Position numbers and translations under genes: made by a program. Under the pieces are notes generated by a model, which did not search any database, had not been told where the DNA came from, and saw nothing but the letters and a program-made list of their open reading frames with translations. Positions 6,022 to 9,391 of a stretch of DNA of 9,391 nucleotides are shown here, in pieces. The stretch's first letter is position 1; each line of letters starts with the position of its first letter. The DNA is from an uncultured Clostridia bacterium (GTDB taxonomy: Bacteria > Bacillota > Clostridia > Oscillospirales > CAG-272), in assembly GCA_946061315.1 (NCBI GenBank), contig CAMGRB010000036.1, positions 1 to 9,391 of the forward strand. Direction: 5' to 3'.

Positions 6022-6780
6022 TTACAGCTCTATTTCCGCGCAAACGGCAAAATGGTCGGAGTAGTATTGACCGTTTACGGGGGTATCTTCTACCTCATAC
6101 GATTCCTTGCATTTTCCGTCGGTGAAAATGTAGTCTATTTTCACCATTTCTTCTTTTGAAAGCCTGCCGAAATTGTGGAATGTGGGACCGAGGTCCTTCG
6201 TGCAATCGACAACGTTTCTTGCAGAAAGAGCGGAGGTTATAAGCTTTATTTCGGGCGAGTCCGGTGTAGCGTTGAAATCTCCCGTCAGAACAAACTTTTC
6301 ATCATATTCCGAAATAGCCTGAACAAGCTGCATTGAGCCGAGGTATCTTGCTTGCTCGCCTACATGGTCGAGGTGAGTGTTTATAAAACGGAACGGCTTT
6401 TCCGAATTTTCATACTTCAGAAGCACCGATGTGTACATACGCGGGCACGGGCTCTGGTCGCCTCCGTAGGTTGAACCGGGAACTTTCGGAGTAGTGGAGA
6501 GCCAGACGTTTTCACAAGATATAAGCTCAAACAGATCCGTTCGGTAAGCGATAAGCATTGACTCGCCGTGGTAATTCTTTTCCCGTCCGCATCCTATCGT
6601 TGTGTAACCCTCAAGTTCGTTGCGCAAGCGTGAGCGCATAGCGTCGGTGACCTCCTGAAATCCGATAACGTCGGGCTTTTCCGATTTTATTACGTCCATT
6701 ACGCGCGGAAAGCGGTTTGTAAAAGAGTTTATTCCGTCCCATTCAATATCAAGACGGAGGTTGAAAGACATAAATTTCAT
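6022..6780 (-). CDS. endonuclease/exonuclease/phosphatase (EEP) family protein
   Basis: 252 aa, typical for small bacterial EEP-fold proteins. Motifs occur in family order: MSFNLR (N7), GFQEV (metal-binding E43), NTHLDH (catalytic H136), TGDFNATPDSP (D168, N170), KIDYIF (D216) and SDHFAV (D242-H243). The fold is a four-layer alpha/beta sandwich that hydrolyses phosphodiester or phosphomonoester bonds with magnesium. Substrates range from DNA to phospholipids and sugar or inositol phosphates, so the target cannot be set. No signal peptide, so it is cytoplasmic. AAGGGAG precedes the ATG. It starts 16 bases after the SGNH esterase stop, so the pair is an operon read from the promoter at 7788-7816. 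It converges on GH43 across the hairpin element. Confidence 0.92.
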   Translation of the reverse strand: MKFMSFNLRLDIEWDGINSFTNRFPRVMDVIKSEKPDVIGFQEVTDAMRSRLRNELEGYTTIGCGREKNYHGESMLIAYRTDLFELISCENVWLSTTPKVPGSTYGGDQSPCPRMYTSVLLKYENSEKPFRFINTHLDHVGEQARYLGSMQLVQAISEYDEKFVLTGDFNATPDSPEIKLITSALSARNVVDCTKDLGPTFHNFGRLSKEEMVKIDYIFTDGKCKESYEVEDTPVNGQYYSDHFAVCAEIEL

Positions 6781-6796
6781 AGCTTTTTCTCCCTTA

Positions 6797-7756
6797 TTAT
6801 TTTTTGTCGGTTATTATTTTTGCCAAAGCGTCCGCCATAAGCTCCGCGCCCCACGCATTCGGGTGAACCTTGTCAATAAATGCAAAATCCGTGTGCGGAA
6901 CAAGGTCAAACCCGTCGATAACGGTTATGTTTTCATACTTTCTGCACTCTGATTTTATAACGTCGATACAATGCATAAAGCGCTCCCATTTAACGAAGTC
7001 ATTTCTCCAAAGAGGAGTTATATCATAAATCGGAACGTTGCTCCAAAGCTCGTGCAGTTTTTCGTAAAACGCTTTTGCTTCCTTTTCGTACTCGTAGTAT
7101 TCGACGTCGTAATAATTCGTCCCGAGGGCAACGATTATCATATCGGGCATAAATCCCTCGGGCTTATTTAGCGTTTCGTGCTTGAAGGTCAAGCCGCCGA
7201 TGCCTTGCGGCAATATATCAAAACCGGTTTTGCGCTTTAATACGTTTACGTACGAAGCCCCCGACATAAAAGTACCGTAGCCCTGCGTAATCGAGTCGCC
7301 TATGATAAGGACTTTCTTTCCCTTTGATTTTACGGCTCTGTACCCACCGTCAAATTCGAGGTCCTTTATACCGAGCTCGCAGTCGTTCGGGAAGTATATG
7401 GTCACTTTTTTCTCTCCCTCGGGAAGATCAAAGCTTACGCTGAATTTTCCCTCGCCGCTTACCGCGTGAACGCTTTGCAATTTGTCGTTTACGTAGAGGT
7501 CAAAGGTGTTTGCCTCCGACGACGCACTTTTTACAAAATACTTAAAGCCGATTTTTGATGCGTCGGTTTTAAGCTCAAGCGACGCACCGCAACAAAACCC
7601 CGCGCGCCAGCCCCAACCTTGATACTCCTTTTCAAAAGCTTCAAAGGCCTTAATGTCCTTTTCCGAAAAATGCTTCGGAAATACGTACCCCTGACAGACA
7701 GGGAACAAAAACGCCCCTTTTATAAGTTTTTTTATCGAAACCGCGGATAATTTCAT
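6797..7756 (-). CDS. two-domain SGNH/GDSL hydrolase, probable carbohydrate esterase
   Basis: 319 aa. The first ~140 residues look like a beta-sandwich (alternating strands such as GFKYFVKSASS, TFDLYVNDK, KFSVSFDLPEGEKKVTIYFP). The SGNH domain follows: GDSITQG with nucleophile S155, a block II glycine in QGIGG, GTN with N214, and DKVHPN with D295 and H298. All catalytic blocks are intact. A jelly-roll domain before SGNH is the layout of CE2-type acetyl esterases. Deacetylation of xylo-oligosaccharides would suit the nearby GH43 xylosidase, but that is inference. No clear signal peptide, so probably cytoplasmic. The ATG at 7756 was chosen because GGGAG lies just upstream; an in-frame TTG at 7771 overlaps that site and is unlikely. 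Confidence 0.87.
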   Translation of the reverse strand: MKLSAVSIKKLIKGAFLFPVCQGYVFPKHFSEKDIKAFEAFEKEYQGWGWRAGFCCGASLELKTDASKIGFKYFVKSASSEANTFDLYVNDKLQSVHAVSGEGKFSVSFDLPEGEKKVTIYFPNDCELGIKDLEFDGGYRAVKSKGKKVLIIGDSITQGYGTFMSGASYVNVLKRKTGFDILPQGIGGLTFKHETLNKPEGFMPDMIIVALGTNYYDVEYYEYEKEAKAFYEKLHELWSNVPIYDITPLWRNDFVKWERFMHCIDVIKSECRKYENITVIDGFDLVPHTDFAFIDKVHPNAWGAELMADALAKIITDKK

Positions 7757-7772
7757 AAAGATATCTCCCAAT

Positions 7773-7824
7773 AATTATTCTTTAATAATTGTATATCATC
7801 TTATTGTCTTTGTCAAGAATTGAC
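7773..7824 (-). promoter_or_regulatory. two inverted repeats over the esterase promoter, possible operators
   Basis: AATTATT-cttt-AATAATT (7773-7790) is a perfect 7-bp inverted repeat reaching into the -10. GTCAA-gaa-TTGAC (7812-7824) overlaps the -35. Both are placed where a repressor would block RNA polymerase. AT-rich palindromes arise easily by chance, so this is suggestive only. Confidence 0.35.
7788..7816 (-). promoter_or_regulatory. sigma-A promoter of the esterase-EEP operon
   Basis: On the minus strand TTGACA (7811-7816, perfect) and TACAAT (7788-7793) are 17 bases apart. The expected start is near 7781, leaving a short leader before the GGGAG site and ATG at 7756. Confidence 0.8.
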
Positions 7825-7838
7825 GTAAAAAAGGAGGC

Positions 7839-8006
7839 TTATAAATTCATACTGCTTATAACGGTTTTTATCTCGTCAAAGGGTATGCTGCTCGGGCATA
7901 CTATCGTAAACAGATAATATTCGGTTGACCACATTATAATATACGTTCCGTTTTTTGAGGCATAGTAGACAGTTAAGTTGCCAAGCTCCTCTGATTTATA
8001 ATCCAT
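7839..8006 (-). CDS. 55-aa ORF resembling the C-terminal end of a DUF4367-type domain; possible remnant
   Basis: A short minus-strand ORF starting MDYKSEELGNLTVYYASKNG and ending IKTVISSMNL. The pattern (NLTVYY, then a WSTEYYLFTI strand, then a helix with EIKTVISSM) recalls the C-terminal tail of DUF4367-like extracytoplasmic domains. The weak family resemblance is from memory. No signal peptide or membrane helix is present. It may be a 5'-truncated remnant: the frame stays open 11 codons upstream (ISVNRGRKKSV) before a TAG, just inside the flank of the direct repeat at 8087. Against that, it has a plausible promoter at 8042-8071 and GGGAG upstream, although spacing to the ATG is long (about 13 bases). 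It ends 23 bases before the esterase promoter. Confidence 0.5.
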   Translation of the reverse strand: MDYKSEELGNLTVYYASKNGTYIIMWSTEYYLFTIVCPSSIPFDEIKTVISSMNL

Positions 8007-8041
8007 AACACTTTTCTTTCTCCCTCTGTTTACTGAAATCT

Positions 8042-8071
8042 ATTTTAGCATAAATTGGTTCGGGACTGCAA
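8042..8071 (-). promoter_or_regulatory. candidate promoter for the 55-aa ORF
   Basis: Minus strand TTGCAG (8066-8071), 18-base spacer, TAAAAT (8042-8047) with TGC just before it, an extended -10. The TATGCTAAAATA string also occurs at the promoter ahead of the MmcQ/YjbR gene. Confidence 0.5.
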
Positions 8072-8086
8072 AAAGCCGTAAGTTCA

Positions 8087-8107
8087 ACCTATCATTTCGT
8101 TCACAAA
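8087..8107. repeat. direct repeat, left copy, flanking the nuclease gene
   Basis: 21 bases (starting ACCTATC, ending TTCGTTCACAAA) that recur at 9022-9042 with a single A/G difference. The upstream AAGTT is also shared apart from a 1-2 base shift. The copies bracket the nuclease gene with its promoter and terminator, as expected of an att-like or insertion boundary. Alternatively both copies belong to a dispersed repeat family, since GTTCAC and ATTTCGTT also occur in the hairpin ladder at 9091-9265. Confidence 0.6.
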
Positions 8108-8110
8108 AAA

Positions 8111-8132
8111 CAGGGCATTATGAAATGCCCTG
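8111..8132 (-). terminator. rho-independent terminator of the nuclease gene
   Basis: CAGGGCATT (8111-8119) and AATGCCCTG (8124-8132) form a 9-bp stem with a 4-base loop. On the minus strand it is followed at once by TTTTTTG. It lies 30 bases after the nuclease stop codon. Confidence 0.88.
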
Positions 8133-8162
8133 CCAATTATAATATATTTGTGTGTAAATGTA

Positions 8163-8918
8163 TTACTCGTATACGATAACTTCTGTTTCAACTTTCGATA
8201 TTATTTCTTTAGAAATAGAAGAAACAGGACAGAGATATACTATGTTTAATCTTGGATTGAAGAATCCAAGATTTTCAATTTTGTTAAGGAATCTGTGTTT
8301 AGAATGCAATCCCATTATATAGTACATTAAAATCTGTAATGAGTGAGCAGGATTAATGTGCCGTTTAGACACTTTGAAATCCCAAATAGTATCTTTAGTA
8401 CAAAAATCTCCATCTCCAGCAATTACAGTACGAGTATAACCACCATCGAATGTAAAACCTGACTTTGTAATAGGACCATACTCCTGGAAAAAAGAAAGGC
8501 TTCTTTCTATCATGATCCTTATGTTTTCAATGGTATCAACATCAGGATTAATATATTCGATCGGCTTATATCCTCTAGGGGTGCTTCTGAAGCAGACATC
8601 AAAGCCAGATAATTTACAGGCATTAATGATAGATTTATCATCCAGACCATTGATTTTCGACAACAAATCTCGTGCAGTTGTTTCTTTTTTTATTTTTTTA
8701 GCTCCTAAAAGGGAGATTGCGAATGCGTTCTCTGGACTTTCTCCCAGCGTAAACCTAGTCAAATAATCAACAGCAATTCCGATATTAATACCATGTACAT
8801 TTTCTTTCTCATTTAATATTTTGTCATCGTCTAATTGAGTTCTTGCAAAAAAATTAGTAGGTAAATATCCACCGCGAGGTTGTTTAATTTGCTTTATTCT
8901 TTGAGTAACAGAAGACAT
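8163..8918 (-). CDS. putative PD-(D/E)XK (RecB-like) nuclease, orphan
   Basis: 251 aa of unknown specific role. Around 168-200 it shows a RecB-type nuclease signature: GDGDF with D171, IWDFKVSK with D180 and K182 (the D-x-K pair), and SLQILMYY with a QxxxY motif (Q195, Y199). An upstream acidic partner could be D51 in GIAVDYLTRF. The N-terminus starts SSVTQRIKQIKQPRGGYL, which I associate with a Firmicutes hypothetical family. No partner methylase, helicase or toxin-antitoxin gene is adjacent. AGGAGG lies 9 bases before the ATG. The gene is visibly more A/T-rich than its neighbours and has its own promoter and terminator inside 21-bp direct repeats, so horizontal acquisition is likely. A defence or plasmid-related role is speculation. 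Confidence 0.7.
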   Translation of the reverse strand: MSSVTQRIKQIKQPRGGYLPTNFFARTQLDDDKILNEKENVHGINIGIAVDYLTRFTLGESPENAFAISLLGAKKIKKETTARDLLSKINGLDDKSIINACKLSGFDVCFRSTPRGYKPIEYINPDVDTIENIRIMIERSLSFFQEYGPITKSGFTFDGGYTRTVIAGDGDFCTKDTIWDFKVSKRHINPAHSLQILMYYIMGLHSKHRFLNKIENLGFFNPRLNIVYLCPVSSISKEIISKVETEVIVYE

Positions 8919-8952
8919 GTTGATAAACCTCCTAGTATGTTGCTTTTACACG

Positions 8953-8981
8953 ATTATATCACAATAAGCAAGAAATTTCAA
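8953..8981 (-). promoter_or_regulatory. promoter of the nuclease gene
   Basis: Minus strand TTGAAA (8976-8981), 17-base spacer, perfect TATAAT (8953-8958) with TG one base upstream, an extended -10. The expected start is about 20 bases before the AGGAGG site. Confidence 0.85.
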
Positions 8982-9021
8982 CCTTATATTCAAAAAATTG
9001 CATTCTAAAATCAGCAAGTTT

Positions 9022-9042
9022 ACCTATCGTTTCGTTCACAAA
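9022..9042. repeat. direct repeat, right copy, flanking the nuclease gene
   Basis: Matches 8087-8107 in 20 of 21 positions, in the same orientation, 935 bases away. Between it and the ladder element at 9091 lies a short palindrome CATAAAA-T-TTTTATG at 9052-9066; nothing else is recognisable there. Confidence 0.6.
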
Positions 9043-9090
9043 TGGTGCAAACATAAAATTTTTATGCGGAATTAAGCCGAACGAGTGTTA

Positions 9091-9265
9091 ATGAAATCGT
9101 TCACTAAAGTTCACGGTGAAATCAAATGCGTTTGCCTTTGATGAAATCGAACCTTACGGGTTCGATGAAATGAAATCCACCCACCGCCGCAGCGATTTCA
9201 TCCGAGCAAAGCGAGGATTTCATATTACGGAGTAATATTTCACCCACCAAAATGGTGGATTTCGT
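9091..9265. repeat. 4+4 heptamer hairpin-ladder element, copy 2
   Basis: Left heptamers: ATGAAAT 9091, GTGAAAT 9116, ATGAAAT 9141, ATGAAAT 9165. Right heptamers: ATTTCAT 9195, ATTTCAT 9217, ATTTCAC 9237, ATTTCGT 9259. Spacer hairpins include CGAACC/GGTTCG (9148-9164), ATTAC-gga-GTAAT (9224-9236), CCACCA-aaa-TGGTGG (9244-9258) and an imperfect CAAATGC/GCCTTTG (9123-9140). The centre (9172-9194) has GAAATCCACCCAC and a CGC-cgca-GCG stem, close to the centre of copy 1. In nested pairing the sole GTGAAAT meets the sole ATTTCAC, while ATGAAAT meets ATTTCAT; the outermost pair has one G-T wobble. A minus-strand ORF across this element (9122-9373) is spurious. Confidence 0.8.
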
Positions 9266-9267
9266 TG

Positions 9268-9298
9268 AAAAAAGCATCGACAAAGTCGATGCTTTTTT
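9268..9298. terminator. bidirectional rho-independent terminator
   Basis: AAAAAAGCATCGAC (9268-9281) and its exact complement (9285-9298) form a 14-bp stem with an AAA loop and T-runs on both strands. On the minus strand it lies immediately after the CCA of the tRNA-like sequence, where a tRNA terminator belongs. Confidence 0.85.
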
Positions 9299-9299
9299 C

Positions 9300-9377
9300 T
9301 GGTCGGAGTGAGAAGATTCGAACTCCCAAGTGCCCTCCGCCGTCGCATAGTCGTCGCAAGTGCCTCGGTACACTCGG
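9300..9377 (-). pseudogene. degenerate tRNA-like sequence with intact 3' end (tRNA-Pro-like)
   Basis: On the minus strand it ends GAGTTCGAATCTTCTC then ACTCCGACCA: a T arm, acceptor strand CACTCCG, discriminator A and CCA. These resemble Firmicutes tRNA-Pro 3' ends. Exactly 78 nt upstream of the end, CCGAGTG could pair with CACTCCG in six of seven positions. The stretch between lacks a recognisable D arm or anticodon arm, so this is not a working tRNA as read. It may be a remnant left by integration at a tRNA 3' end, or part of a dispersed repeat. GCAAGtGCC/GGCgCTTGC (9356-9384) forms a further hairpin at its 5' side. Confidence 0.5.
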
Positions 9378-9391
9378 CGCTTGCTACTCCT

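Larger units (their letters stand above)
5666..6023. repeat. long-range inverted repeat closing the intergenic element
   Basis: The left arm AAATAAAAAAAGCAGGC (5666-5682) and the right arm GCCTGCTTTTTTATTT (6008-6023) are complementary apart from one extra A in the left run. The arms enclose the whole space between the convergent GH43 and EEP genes. The GH43 stop codon lies in the left arm and the EEP stop overlaps the edge of the right. On either strand the closing stem ends in a run of six or more T, so the whole block could act as a large bidirectional terminator. Bases 5683-5754 hold nothing else clear except a small TACCG/CGGTA stem at 5737-5749. Confidence 0.6.

Noticed and set aside
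7757..7771. TTG start extending the esterase by five residues
   Set aside because: The TTG overlaps the GGGAG ribosome binding site that serves the ATG at 7756.
9122..9373. 83-aa minus-strand ORF as a gene
   Set aside because: It runs through the tRNA-like 3' end, a perfect terminator and the ladder hairpins, and has no ribosome binding site. Its translation reflects those structures.
9300..9377. Functional tRNA or tmRNA
   Set aside because: No D arm, anticodon stem or tmRNA tag can be found despite the good 3' end.

Overview
The window looks like a chromosomal segment from an anaerobic, probably plant-fibre-associated, Clostridia-type Bacillota. The signs are strong AAGGAG-type ribosome binding sites, near-consensus sigma-A promoters, CCA-encoding tRNAs, a thioredoxin/rubrerythrin/rubredoxin set typical of strict anaerobes, and a cytoplasmic GH43 xylosidase. 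The genus cannot be fixed from sequence alone.

Layout. (1) Bases 1-397 hold a minus-strand tRNA operon, Val-Asp-Phe-Gly, read from a near-perfect promoter at 369-397. (2) Bases 508-2465 hold a plus-strand run: an MmcQ/YjbR protein, thioredoxin, rubrerythrin and a 52-aa rubredoxin. These form a redox and peroxide-defence group. (3) Bases 2469-2726 are a MITE-like element with terminal inverted repeats and a chain of small hairpins. (4) Bases 2744-5671 hold a tight plus-strand trio: a GufA-type ZIP metal transporter, an unknown two-TM protein and a GH43 subfamily 11-like beta-xylosidase. (5) Bases 5666-6023, between two convergent genes, hold a complex inverted-repeat element. (6) Bases 6022-7756 hold a minus-strand pair: a two-domain SGNH esterase followed by an EEP-fold hydrolase. 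(7) Bases 7839-9042 hold a small 55-aa ORF and an AT-rich PD-(D/E)XK nuclease-like gene, flanked by 21-bp direct repeats. (8) Bases 9091-9377 hold a second element of the same kind as in (5), then a terminator and a degenerate tRNA-like 3' end.

The most interesting signal is the pair of elements at 5801-5974 and 9091-9265. Each has four TGAAAT-type heptamers on the left and four ATTTCA-type heptamers on the right. Nearly every gap between heptamers holds a different small self-complementary hairpin. The two copies share this architecture and a central core, but their hairpin sequences differ. In the second copy the first heptamer base alternates A or G, and its nested partner changes to match. 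This suggests selection on a folded ladder of short helices and four-way junctions. I do not recognise it as a named family.

Functionally, the GH43 xylosidase and the SGNH esterase lie on opposite sides of the first element. Together they could trim and deacetylate imported xylo-oligosaccharides in the cytoplasm. The nuclease gene looks acquired: its base composition differs, it has its own promoter and terminator, and direct repeats flank it.
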